Source: Daucus carota subsp. sativus
Lineage: Eukaryota; Streptophyta; Magnoliopsida; Apiales; Apiaceae
Reading direction: 5' to 3'
NCBI RefSeq assembly: GCF_001625215.2
Contig: NC_030383.2
Coordinates: 60,564,949 to 60,628,948, forward strand
DNA length: 64,000 nucleotides
Made by a program: the position numbers and the translations under genes. Below, one piece after another: positions 24,670 through 35,153 of this stretch. The notes below the pieces were generated by a model. It made no database searches. It was not told the origin of the DNA and saw nothing but the letters and a program-made list of their open reading frames with translations. The stretch's first letter is position 1. Every line of letters begins with the position of its first letter.

Positions 24670-25149
24670 CTCTCTCCATTCCAAAATAATACTCCCTCCG
24701 TCGTAATATAAATGTCTTTTTTGATTTCAGACTAGTCAAATTGACCTCATTTTGACTAAAATTTATATATATTTTTATTATATAATTGAAAAACAACTAA
24801 AAAAATACCATCAAAAAATAAATCTAATCTATTTTAGTATGTAACTTTCTATGTTTTAAAATAATAAATAAATGTTTTTAATAATTGATCAAAAATTAGT
24901 TAATCTGACTTCTCGAAAAGCTAAAGGGACGTGTTAATTGGGACGGAAGGAGTAGTCGCTATGATTTTTTACACGTACTTTGATATAAAAAAATAGTATT
25001 TTTTATAATTTTTATTTTGAATAAAAATATAGATGTTTAACTTTTATTCGAAAACAGGAATTTGAAATATAATGCATAAAGTACATTTTTTTTATATCTC
25101 AAATTACGTGTACAAAATCAAATTGACTATTGTTTTGAAATATTGGGAG
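24670..25149. mobile_element. Stowaway MITE interrupted by another Stowaway
   Basis: The outer copy starts ctctctccattccaaaataa and resumes at 24953 with 'tagtcgctatgatttttta', ending tttgaaatattgggag, with TA at both ends. The left and right arms match the element at 13693-13927. Confidence 0.8.
24692..24952. mobile_element. Nested Stowaway MITE
   Basis: ctccctccgtcgtaatataa at the left and aattgggacggaaggag at the right, flanked by TA that belongs to the outer Stowaway. Internal complementarity 'gactagtcaaattgacc' against 'gatcaaaaattagtta' is weaker. Confidence 0.85.
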
Positions 25150-25453
25150 TAGTTATTTACTTAAAAAATTTTGAAAATCATGTGAATTAATTAGAGTCAA
25201 TATTGAAAATAATATAAAATTATATTGAATAAAGAAGGGGGACATAAATTTATATGAGAACTTTTTTTTTTTGACAAACAAGCTATTAAAATGGAAGTAG
25301 AAAGTAACTGCTACAGTAAGTTTTTGTCTTTGGGCTCCATGGCATATTCGTGTCTCCAGGCTGTAGGAATTATTGGTAGAGTTGTTGTTGTTTTTCTTAA
25401 GGAATTGGTAGAGTGATTTTTTCTTTTTATTCTGTATATCTATGATTGATTAT

Positions 25454-25927
25454 GCGTCCGTTTGTTTCCGTTTGTTTGGTAGAAACAGCTCCTGCTTCTG
25501 ACTTAGGCTCTTGTTAACCTGTTTGTGTAAATAATAAGTAGAAATATTTTTACAAAGTTGAGAATGTTAATTTCTCTCTCAGAGTTTCTACTACTTTTTC
25601 AAACACTTTATAACTTATTTACTTCTCACTTCTAATCCACTTATTTTTTTTAAGTAAGAAATCATTTTTTTTTTCATAAAAAATGATTTGTTAAGATTAT
25701 GTGTTTGTTTGGTTGGAAGAAGCAGAAGCTGCTTCTGTTTTTTGCTTCTTTTGACCTGTTTGTGTAAAAAAGCAGATTCACTTTTAAGAAGCTGAAAATA
25801 CTAGCTTCTCTATCACAGCTTCTGCTTCTTTTTCAAACACTTTATTAACTTATTTACTTCTCACTTCTAATCCACTTCTTTACTCTAAGTAAGGAATTAC
25901 TTTTTTTAAGTTTGCCCAAACGACCGC
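25454..25927. mobile_element. CGTTTGG-terminal MITE(s), compound
   Basis: The left end gcgtccgtttgtttccg and the right end ttgcccaaacgaccgc are inverted. Two internally similar units ('gcttctgacttaggctct' and 'gcttctgttttttgcttctt', each followed by 'cacttctaatccactt') suggest a duplicated or nested copy, the second starting near 25700. Confidence 0.55.
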
Positions 25928-25930
25928 ATA

Positions 25931-27844
25931 TCTATACTTCTATACTATACTATTAAAGCCGAAATATTAAAAGTTTGGTCGGTCGGTACTTGGGCCGAAT
26001 TATGGGCCTATTATAATCAATAATCCTTTTTAACCCAAACATATTATCCTTTCTATATTTTCAAACTAAAACAACACAATCTTCTAATTAACATTGAGCA
26101 ACATATCAATTACCTTTTTTTAACTAAAACACATCATCTTTTTAAATTTTCTAACGAAAACGATGATCTTCTAAATAATACGGGCAATATAATATAAAAA
26201 GATAACATTATTATATATAATTATAAATAAATAATCGATGATATTTTTCAACTAAAATTAAAATTATTTTTAAATACTCTAACGACCTCACAATAATACT
26301 AAAATATTAAAAATTTGGTCATTCGATTGATATTTGACCTTACGGACCTCTTTAATTTATAAATGTTCTAATGATTTTTATTATTATCTATTTACCAAAA
26401 TTGTGAAAATATTAAAAAAAATTGGTAGTATGATTGGTCAAAACCAAAACATTAAAAACTTGGTCATTAGTATTTTGGCCGAATTATGAGTCTATCTATA
26501 TAATCAATTATCTCTTTTTACTAAATAATCAATTATTCTTTTTAACTGAAACATATTATCTTTTCTATATTTCAAGCTAAAGCAATTCAATCTTATAAAA
26601 ATAACATTAGGCAACATACCAATTACATTTTTTTAACTAAAATACATTATATTTTCTGATTTTCTAACTAAAAACGGCGACCTTCAAAAGAAAATATGGG
26701 CAATACACATACACACACATATACATATATAAGGTCATATTATAATATACAATTATAAATAAATAATTTACGATACTTTTTCACTAAAATAACATTATTT
26801 TTAAATATTTTAATGACCTGACTTTTAAAATAATATTATAAAAATATACTATCTACGTACACTATAATATATATCATTATACAATATTATCTTTAATAAC
26901 ACAATATTCAAAATTTGGTTATTAAGAGTTTGGTCGGTCGGTCGGTACTTGGCCAAATTATGAGCCTACTTATATAATCGATTATCCTTTTTAACTAAAA
27001 TTATTATCTTTTTTATAATTCTAACTAAAAAAACTCAATTTTTTAAAGATAATATCGAACTTCATATCAACTATCCTTTTTAACTAAAATACATTATCTT
27101 TTTCAGATTCCAAACTAAAAGACCGATTTTCTAAAAATAACACATGCAACGTACATATAAAAAAAATATTATTATATATTATTATTAATGTACAACCGAT
27201 GATATGTTTCAACTAAGTACGTTGATATTATTTTTAATTACTCTGCGTTATCACTTTAAAAGTAATATCCTAGATCTATACTATCTATTTATATTATATT
27301 ATACTATATATTATTATTATTATTCTACTAAAACTAATATATTAATAGTTTTATTGATCTGTCGAGTTTTATCAGCTGATCGGTATTATTTTACGGGTCT
27401 CCTTAATATATAACGTGTCTGATAAACTTTTTTATTATTAATTAACTCAAAACATTTAAGAATTCGGTCAGTATAATCAGTTTGTATTTTAATTAAATTT
27501 AAAATATAAACAATAAAACTACGAATGTTATAATCACCCGTGCATAGCACGGGGTATAAGCTATTATTATACGATTAAAAGCGAAACATTAAAATTTTGG
27601 CCGGTCGGTCGATATGTGGGCCGAGATACGAGTCTATTTATATAACCAATTATTGTTTTTAACTTAAATATATTATCTTTTTATATTTTATAACTAAAAA
27701 AACTCAATCTTCTAAAATAAAATCGAGCAATATAGTAATTAATCTTTTAACTAAAAAATATTATAAAATTAATTAAATTTATAATATATACGATAAAATA
27801 ACAAATATATTAACCGCCCGTGCATTGCACGGGTTATAAGCTAG
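25931..27844 (+). mobile_element. Non-autonomous Helitron(s), plus strand
   Basis: The 5' end TCTATACTTCTATACTATAC follows an A. The 3' end is the hairpin cccgtgcattgcacggg (27818-27834) followed by ttataag and CTAG at 27841-27844, before a T. This is the TC...CTRR architecture with A|T target use. A second hairpin, cccgtgcatagcacgggg (27537-27554), followed by ctat and then another 5'-like 'cgattaaaagcgaaacatta', suggests a ~280-bp Helitron end-to-end with a larger one. Internal 5'-like repeats occur near 26300, 26450 and 26915. No protein is encoded. Confidence 0.75.
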
Positions 27845-28183
27845 TAACTAGCGTAGAAGCACGGGCATTGCAGTAAAACTTTTTTTATTTAAAATCATGG
27901 AGGGCTATTGTTGTATTGTCATGACCAAGCTATATATGTTAGCTTCCATGCTAAATGGACATAACAGTTCACACGAACATGAGATGATTAAATCACGACC
28001 TAATATATAGATTTTAACTTGCAAAAGATTTTAGTTTGTAAAAGATGTTTACCTTAGAAGTTGGATCATCATAAAATCATATATCATTAGTGTAAAAGCA
28101 AATAACTCAGATTCATGCGACACTTTTCAAGCACGCAAATAATTATTCGGTTTCGAGAAAAAATGTATAGCTAAACCATTTCT

Positions 28184-28502
28184 TCAAAAACTGACAATGA
28201 GATCATTCACCAAAGAAGTGAAAATCTCACGCTCGAAATCTAATGCTACTTCTTGTCTATTTTCATCTAATTCACCACATTTCTCATTTTTCCATTCCTC
28301 TGATGGGCACTTCCCGTCCCAGGAGTACCTCTGGTTCTCCGTTGATCCAATTTTTCTCCATATCCAGCACCTCACAGTCGGGCGCATCATTTCCGTAATT
28401 TGCTTTGATAAAGAGGTCGAAGAAAAGATTTTCATCTGAGTTGAATTCAGCCTCATTGATGGTGTTCTTTACCCTCATTTGTCGAAGTAATTCCTTTGAC
28501 AT
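28184..28502 (-). pseudogene. Captured exon fragment, possibly DUF4378-like C-terminus
   Basis: Two overlapping minus-strand frames join across a frameshift near 28300. The first has 'FFDLFIKANYGNDAPDCEVL', the second 'NRQEVALDFEREIFTSLVND'. The second resembles the Glu-rich C-terminal tail of plant DUF4378/TRM-type proteins, but the match is from memory and weak. It is the last captured piece before the Helitron 3' end. It could be another plant protein entirely. Confidence 0.35.
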
Positions 28503-29436
28503 TTTATCTGAAATGTTATACTCTTTCTCATTAGCAGGAACCTACTTTTTGTAGATAGACAACAAAGAAGATCGAACCGGTTTATTTCTCACAGTCAGTT
28601 AATGCAGTACGCTTTGAAGCGACGCGGGGTTTCTTCTAAAGCTTGTGCTTTGTTCTCGGTGATCAAGTGCACATAATTTATTAAACAATGGGAATGGATA
28701 AAACACATGAATTCTGATGTTTGCATAATGAAAATTAAAAGCACCTTGCATCTTTCAAACTACAAAGTGCCACTTAGGCTATGAAGCAAATATAAAGCAA
28801 AGCGAAGGAAATGCTAAAATCATTTTCGAATAATCATATGAACCAAAAAAAGTGCCAAAAGTATCACAAGTAAGATAACATAAGATAATTACAACTATAT
28901 TCCATTAAGTTTTACTAAAAAAATGCTTGCGGATTTTCCTTGTATACACCCTCAACATCATCTTAGACAGATTTGTCAAAACTGACGAGTTCCCTTACGA
29001 ATTTCTTTAAGAATAACAATATCATTAGTTTCTATGTAAGCTTATAGTTATAAGCCACTACTTTCATCCTTGCCTGTGCATGAATGGTTAACTAATAGCT
29101 AATAAAAAAAGCTATTTAATTTTAAATTTTAAAATTTATAATTTGTGTGCCTGTGCCTTAATAAAAAAGCTAGTTAATTTTAAATTTAAAAATTTAAAAA
29201 GAATCTCATGAACCAGTTCCTAGTTCTGGTATAAGTAATATTACAAACAAAAGCTGCGGCCTTATAATATTAGGGTGCAATATGTAATCGGTTAAGAAAC
29301 ATGAAGTTCAAAAATATGCCGGTTGCAGTAGTGAATGGTTAGACATTTAGCTAATTTAACAACAGTGGAGGATAACTCCTGTATAGTCTTGTATGTGCAA
29401 ATAAGAAACATGTAACTGGTAATAGTTAGTGAATAC

Positions 29437-29575
29437 CTGAGTATTTTTTGGCCATTAAGCCAGTTATAACCACAAAAACAGGCTCATTTCCTTCCTTTGG
29501 CAATAAGTCGAGGAAGGTGGTTGCCTTGCTCTCCCATAAAGCTACAATGACTTTCATCCCTTATTTGTGAACAAA
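29437..29575 (-). pseudogene. OB-fold / replication protein A-like exon fragment
   Basis: One minus-strand frame reads VIVALWESKATTFLDLLPKE and then EPVFVVITGLMAKKYSG, the pattern of an OB-fold exon in plant RPA1-like (RPA70/DUF223) proteins. It ends at a good donor (CAG|GTATTC). It follows the HDHD3-like fragment directly on the same strand with no acceptor between them, so the two pieces are fused at DNA level, and a stop lies at the junction. RPA-like genes are also carried by some plant Helitrons, so this may be a native Helitron relic or a captured piece. Confidence 0.45.
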
Positions 29576-29602
29576 TAATGAGGAAACAGTAAGTGGTTGT
29601 TC

Positions 29603-29726
29603 GCCCTTGGCCCATCTTAGGAAAGGCTTGGAATCTGAAAACATAGTATAAGGAGAAACAGAGCCAAAGGTGGAGTATATGCGTTTGAAACTTTATCAAA
29701 TATCTCCTCATCATAATCATATCTGC
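29603..29726 (-). pseudogene. HAD hydrolase (HDHD3-like) exon fragment, frameshifted
   Basis: After a TTTTCAG acceptor (29727-29733) the frame reads RYDYDEEIFDKV, and after loss of one base continues KRIYSTFGSVSPYTMFSDSK then PFLRWAKG. This is the cap-domain exon that follows the DSFV exon in plant HDHD3-like haloacid dehalogenase-like hydrolases. The rest of the protein is absent. It pairs with the exon at 30439-30695 and together they form a truncated, broken copy. Confidence 0.72.
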
Positions 29727-30438
29727 CTGAAAATATAATATATGACTCGGGCTTTAAAAATATTATAAATCTTGGTTCATTTCTCAAAAATCTTCCATTG
29801 GCCAAATTCTCACACACACATTGAATATTTTACCTAAGGGAAAAAATATCAAACAAAAACTGATGCTTAAATTGAAAAGATATTAGTAAATTAAAGATGT
29901 CATCGTCCTTTAATACTACCATCTACCAAAGGTTTATATCTTTTGTAACAAAACTAATTCTGAATAAATATACTTAATTAGAAATGGCAACAAGCTCCTC
30001 GTTGCAGCATCCGAACATATATGACAAGCCTGCGCCAGTTGGTACCAAGCACATATAGCTCAGATTGTTAACTGAAAGTTATCTATCTCTCAAACATAGC
30101 TGCATAACATTCTGGAGCTGTATGGCCTGCACCCTGAGAATATACTCACACACACCAATTTAAATTTACCTAGGGGTTATTGACTTGGCGGTAAGATCTA
30201 TCATTTTTCAGTGATTCATAAATGTGACTGAGAATACTACATTTTTCTTTTTTCTTATGCTGTTAAATTTTACTTGAATTGCAATGCAACAATCTTAGGT
30301 GTTGCTCTTTCATGAAAAGCCAGAGTATTAGTAAACATCTGGCGATTTAGCTTAGCGAGGAGGAAATAATACCACACATGTATAGCTTTTAAAGATCTAA
30401 CATGCAAGAAGATCTAGAAAATAAGGCGAAATAATTAC

Positions 30439-30695
30439 CTTTACAAAAGAGTCTCTAACACAAGTTTTCCACCACACAATGTTGGGAATTTTCTCTGCAA
30501 ACCCAAAACTGGGATGTTCTTTTGCCGTGTTTGTGTATGCAATTTTACAGCCCTCATGCACACGCTTGTAGTTTGGACACGGAAGTCTGCAGATTTGACT
30601 GCCATGCAATAGTATTCACCAAGCTCCCCCTTGTAAGCTATTAATGTGCCAGTAACATCCAGAGTGATACAGCGTAACTTTGTCACTATAGACAT
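30439..30695 (-). pseudogene. HAD hydrolase (HDHD3-like) first coding exon, 1-bp deletion
   Basis: It starts MSIVTKLRCITLDVTGTLIA, carrying the family's DVTGT version of HAD motif I with the nucleophile Asp. After KSA one G is missing, so the reading moves to the other frame, which continues LPCPNYKRVHEG and ends WWKTCVRDSFVK at a GTAATT donor. Intact plant homologues run through this point without a shift. It lies in the Helitron on the Helitron strand. It cannot make a functional phosphatase-like enzyme. Confidence 0.75.
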
Positions 30696-31744
30696 CTTGA
30701 GTATGATCTTGCAGATTTTTGTATCTTGGTCCTGAAAACAATTGTATTAAAACTTTAGTATATCACCCATTCAATATATCAGCTCTCTATACAACCAGCA
30801 CCCTCTATTTTAAATTATTAGAAATTTAGTTAAAGACACGCTATGACATAGTATTAGCAAGCATATCAGTTAAAATGAGTAATAATAATCTTACACTGCA
30901 GGGAGACATTTGAACAATTGAATATGATATAATTATCTCATCTTTGAATAACGAAAAAGATGTCTCCATGCTTATCTTAGAAGTTAGAATGCCTCTTAGG
31001 TTTAAGAACAGGTTTTCTCATTGAACAATGTAAGAATTTCCCCAACTCTAATCTGAGGTGTGATCGGGTATTATGTCTAGTTGACCACTATTGTTCAAGA
31101 AAATGACAAGTGTGATACCATCGTTTTCTAGGTGGTTCTTATGGTTATAAAAGTTGGAGATCTATCCTAAAAGTAGTACTAAAAGAATCTCATTATCCTC
31201 AGCCTAAATTCAATATTCATGAGATATCGACTTGTGAAAATTATCAAAGAATGTTATATGACTCATGATAATAATCGGAACAATTTCAGGATGCTCTTTT
31301 GTTCAAAGATATGGTGATAATAGTGCTTTTTATGAAAGAACAGCCACAGTAATTCAGAAGTTCATACAGCATAGATAAAATTTAATCTATAATAATTTGG
31401 AAGTTTAATATAAAAAATTACCTCTATTTACTCCTCAGTCTATAATTAACTTCATGTACACGTATCTAGCACCAATCAGATTACTTTGCCATACACAGAG
31501 TTATATTCCAGGGTTGCATCATAATATAATGCATTTGAAGTATACTGCACATTTAATAACCTTTCAAAGATGAATTTCCCGTAGCCCCATTCTATTTCTT
31601 TTTCCAAAGTAGGAAAGTAGATTACTCTGTAATGCATTATTCTAACTACACATCTTACCGATCGGAAAAGTACACAAGACTTTACATCAGGCCTAAAGAA
31701 AAGAAAGCGCATGCCAACTATAAGGTTCAAGCAATCGCATCTGA

Positions 31745-31960
31745 CCTGGTAAGAGCGGTGTGCTAGATGAAATCTGCAGTATTCAATAACTAAGCTCAAA
31801 GAAGTAGGTTTAACTCGTGCAGGTAGTGATATAGGATTGCTCTTTGACGATCCAAGTCCTGATGCCATTTCATGAACAGCAGTGGGGCATAACATTGCAA
31901 TCTCTCGTTCCACTTCTTGTATAGAACCATCAGAAGTTTAAATCCATGCATAGGGTTCCA
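31745..31960 (-). pseudogene. SKP1-like (ASK20/21 type) exon fragment
   Basis: The frame reads TSDGSIQEVEREIAMLCP, then GLGSSKSNPISLPARVKP and SLSLVIEYCRFH, the N-terminal BTB/POZ-like half of plant SKP1-like proteins of the ASK20/ASK21 type. Just before it, 'WI-stop-TSDG' shows a Gln codon of the usual WLQTSDG changed to TAA. The end (HLAHRSYQ) has drifted from the usual HQVPGRS. SKP1 proteins are SCF ubiquitin-ligase adaptors. This piece lacks the F-box-binding C-terminus. Confidence 0.72.
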
Positions 31961-33139
31961 TTCTCTAAATTCCATAATAAAATACACACATAATTCATAT
32001 TGCAAAGTTTACAAACTTTATGGTGAAAACAGATCATGTATGTTGCAAGAGATCTCAAATACTTGAGTCATATTGCATACCTCATGTATATTTTATTGAA
32101 GAAGTTGATATTTTACTAAGAATGACTAAACCTAGGCGATCACTACAAAGTTTTATACCTATGTAACAACATTAAATTTATTAACACGAAATCAAAACAA
32201 GCCACTTTGGTTTTTTTATTAAATTTGAAAAATATGCACACTATATTTAGTAATTAGGTGTTCTACAGCTTTTCCTGAATTAATTGTGAAATGAAAATAC
32301 AATATTAATAGCATTAGAACAAAACAGTCAAAGAACCAATTTTTCGGGTGCACCCCTAGTTTTAGTTATAACAAGTAATATTCTTGGTGATTTTTTCAAA
32401 ATATTCCCGAATTTAATATATTATTTTAATAAAAATCTGATTTAATTCTTCAAGTCAGCAATAAGCCTAAACAAGAAAAATCCTTAATTATAAATACTAA
32501 GAAGCGATGAAACTTTTTTACTACTAATAAGGTTTAAGATTTCCAATTTTTACAATTTACATAGTGCAAGAGATTTAAGCAATAACTTTAAGGGAGGTGT
32601 AATAACAGGGACATGAAATCTTTCACATCAAAGAAAGGCGTTCTATTACTTAACATATAAAATAGAACAAAACAATAACTATATAATATCAAACACGTTT
32701 TCTTTCAGCTTCCGACATAGTACCAAACAAGTTTTATGTTTTAGTTTTATTTTTTGTAGAATGAAATGTAGAGCCAGAGCCAAAATTATTACTATATAAT
32801 ATTAAGTACAAAAACCAGATATATGCCATCATTGTATATAAGAAATAAATATTCAAACAGAAGAATTATTGTTTTGTTCTTTTTCAAGGTTTGCTAGTTG
32901 CTACGACTAATGATGCCAATACGATATTGTGTTTATTAAATATCTTGAAAAGAGATGACCTTTTGAAGGGCATTGGCAAAAAAGAAAGCACAAGGATACA
33001 GTCTGGAGTGGATAATTACACGGAAGTGAGTAAATCTTTATTTTTAAGTTTCAACAGCAAAATATGATTAAATCTATTGCACACCAATCAGCAACACATC
33101 GACAGATACAATTGAAAGGAGCGGATAAGATTACCTCGA

Positions 33140-33230
33140 CACATGTCTCTTCCTCTGCCTCGCCAACACAAGCCCTACAACGCCTTTATTCCTCCCCTTG
33201 CAGTTCTTTCTCTATGATCTAAGAATCACC
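33140..33230 (-). other. Unassigned exon-like fragment in the Helitron
   Basis: A minus-strand stretch with a GTAATC donor-like edge ('cgacacatg' side) and relatively high GC content for the region. Reading frames give basic, Arg-rich peptides. No family recognised. Confidence 0.25.
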
Positions 33231-33415
33231 AAAAAGAACTTAATAATCCAACTTAAATGACATATGATAGCTTCTTCACGGTAATATATAAATCAGACTG
33301 TACCATAAAAACTATATATAAGATAACAAGAGTATGCATTGTCTACTAATGCAATCCCCAAAATGCAAGAATGCAAATATGTTGAACATGTAATTACTAT
33401 AAGTAGGCATCTTAC

Positions 33416-33480
33416 TTTGGTAAAGTTCTTCTTCTCCGCTCCATAACCTTTAACATACAAGTATCCCATTCCATTATAAG
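33416..33480 (-). pseudogene. HRD3/SEL1-like exon fragment
   Basis: Bounded by a TTTTTTCAG acceptor and a GTAAGA donor, the 65-bp exon encodes [19 protein letters not shown] then TK. This is a Sel1-like repeat closely resembling plant HRD3A/SEL1L, the ERAD ubiquitin-ligase cofactor. Only this exon is recognised. It lies in the Helitron on the Helitron strand. Confidence 0.68.
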
Positions 33481-33739
33481 CTGAAAAAAGTCATAACATT
33501 AAGGCACAACAGCACCCAGAACATAACATTTTGCTAAAGGCAGAATTCCCCAAAATACATTTATCAATCCATCCATTGGGACAAGTGCGTATCTACTAAA
33601 TTATATGAAAATTCATGATATACAGATAAAGCCCACTAAACACATTGGTCTCAGTTTAAACCCTCGAGTACAAACTGAGAGAAGGGTTACAGGGGGAAAA
33701 AGAAAACAAAAAAAAAAAAAATCAAAGTATAAATACCGT

Positions 33740-33806
33740 CTGCTTCAGAGTCACTATCCTTCACAGTATATCCCACACGCTTGCCATTTTCTCTGCATAT
33801 CCTGAC
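33740..33806 (-). other. Unassigned exon-like fragment near the Helitron 5' end
   Basis: A possible exon with a GTCAG acceptor and a GTATTT donor. One frame gives ICRENGKRVGYTVKDSDSEA, another has a stop. No family recognised. All other captured pieces lie downstream on the same strand. Confidence 0.3.
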
Positions 33807-34359
33807 CCGAATTGTATGACTAATCTAATTACACCAATAAACACCACGGGCACATACAACTATACAAGCAAGCTATCACCATGTCCAGAATAGACATATG
33901 ACTCATGTGAATATACCCGAGTCACCTGCTAAATTCATTGAAAGGGATATGGACCGAGCTGACGCCTGACGGCGGTTACGCCCAAGGACAATTTTGTAAT
34001 TCAAGAAATATTGAGGGCATGCTGGTAATTTTACAAGCATTTTTCAGGCTCATTTTGCCCCTGGTCGCCTTTTAATATATAGAAGTAGATTACATAAAAA
34101 CTTGATAGATGAAATCTAACATCCAAGTATATCCAAATTATAATTATAAAATATTATAAAATCCAGAACAGAATCCAGAATAAAATCATATATATATTTT
34201 TTGCATGATTAATTTAATATAAAATCATGATATTTTTAATTCATATTTATTATTAAACGTGTTAGACATTATTATTATTTATAATAAAAAATTAAATAAT
34301 TTAAAATTAGAATTTAATTCACATTTTTTTTCCTTTTTAAGGCGTTCTTCTGTACATTG

Positions 34360-34520
34360 GCGAAGAGCTCCAACACTGTGATCATTTTTGGGCGATGGAA
34401 GAAATATTGAAATTGATTCAAGATTCTTATTACAATCTCACAGGATATATTAACCATATAATGATAACTCATCCTGACAGATGGAGAGCACTAACTAAAA
34501 TGGAAAGGACTGCACTACTC
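34360..34520 (-). pseudogene. DC1 gene 5' remnant beside the Helitron
   Basis: 'ggcgaagagctccaacactg' and 'atcatttttgggcgatgg' match the MISV start region of the DC1 copies in reverse. Beyond it, 'gatggagagcactaactaaa' is shared with the upstream flank near 49530. Only the extreme 5' end survives. The Helitron sits about 270 bp away, toward lower coordinates. Confidence 0.65.
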
Positions 34521-34525
34521 TTCTT

Positions 34526-34707
34526 AGGGTTTGTCTAGTGTGTGCACATGGGCACGCACCAAATTCTATAATTTTGGTGGATTTTGATTGGTGTGGTTGG
34601 TGAATTTACAGGAGGTCCACCATTATAAAGAAACATGAGCCAATCAAAAATCACCAAACTTATAAAATTTGGTGCTGTGTGCCCATGAGCACACGCTAGA
34701 AAAACCG
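34526..34707. mobile_element. GTGTGTGC-terminal MITE with 8-bp target duplication
   Basis: A 182-bp element from agggtttgtctagtgtgtgc to gcacacgctagaaaaaccg, flanked by CTCTTCTT (34518-34525, 34708-34715). 'gcaccaaattctataatttt' is mirrored by 'aaacttataaaatttggtgc'. The 8-bp duplication suggests hAT. It is a sister of 12252-12428. Confidence 0.8.
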
Positions 34708-35037
34708 CTCTTCTTGTTACTCCAGCAAGTCTAGTAGGGTCCAGTCAACATTATTAACATGTACTACAAGTAAACATGAGCAGTGAGCACTGATGAGTCA
34801 TGAGTGAATAATATTGTTTTATACTCCCCTTTTAACCGGTAACATGCCAAGCCTGTACAGAAGAGTGTGGTGCTGTTTGATGAGCACCGACTGAGCAAAA
34901 AATTGAAAAAAATATCGAAATTGAAATCGATAAAAATCGAGTCAGAAAAAATCGATTCAAAATTGATATGATGATATCGGAAAATGAAAAACCGAATCAA
35001 TTTAAATAAATAATATATATGTATAATATTCTGAATT

Positions 35038-35153
35038 TAAAAATAATTTCAAAGAAATAAATATGTTATATTTTATAAGTTGGGCTAATATATGTTAAAA
35101 ATAATTTCAAAGAAATAAATATGTTATATTTTATAAGTTGGGCTAATATATGT
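35038..35153. repeat. 58-bp tandem duplication
   Basis: Two apparently identical 58-bp units (35038-35095, 35096-35153) containing 'aataatttcaaagaaataaa' and 'ataagttgggctaatatatg'. Confidence 0.9.

Larger units (their letters stand above)
27848..34089 (-). mobile_element. Gene-fragment-capturing Helitron (6.2 kb)
   Basis: On the minus strand it begins TCTACTTCTATATATTAAAA at 34089 after an A, and ends ...CTACGCTAG at 27848 before a T, as expected for Helitron ends in an A|T target. The 3' hairpin is weak. Inside, pieces of unrelated genes all lie on the same strand with recognisable exon edges: an unassigned exon (33740-33806), HRD3/SEL1-like (33416-33480), SKP1-like (31745-31960), HDHD3-like (30439-30695 and 29603-29726), OB-fold/RPA-like (29437-29575) and a possible DUF4378-like exon (28184-28502). 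All carry lesions or are partial. No Rep/helicase gene is present, so it is non-autonomous. Confidence 0.72.

Noticed and set aside
29437..30695. A functional HAD hydrolase gene
   Set aside because: Two frameshifts, only two exons, and fusion to an unrelated OB-fold piece. It is a captured fragment.
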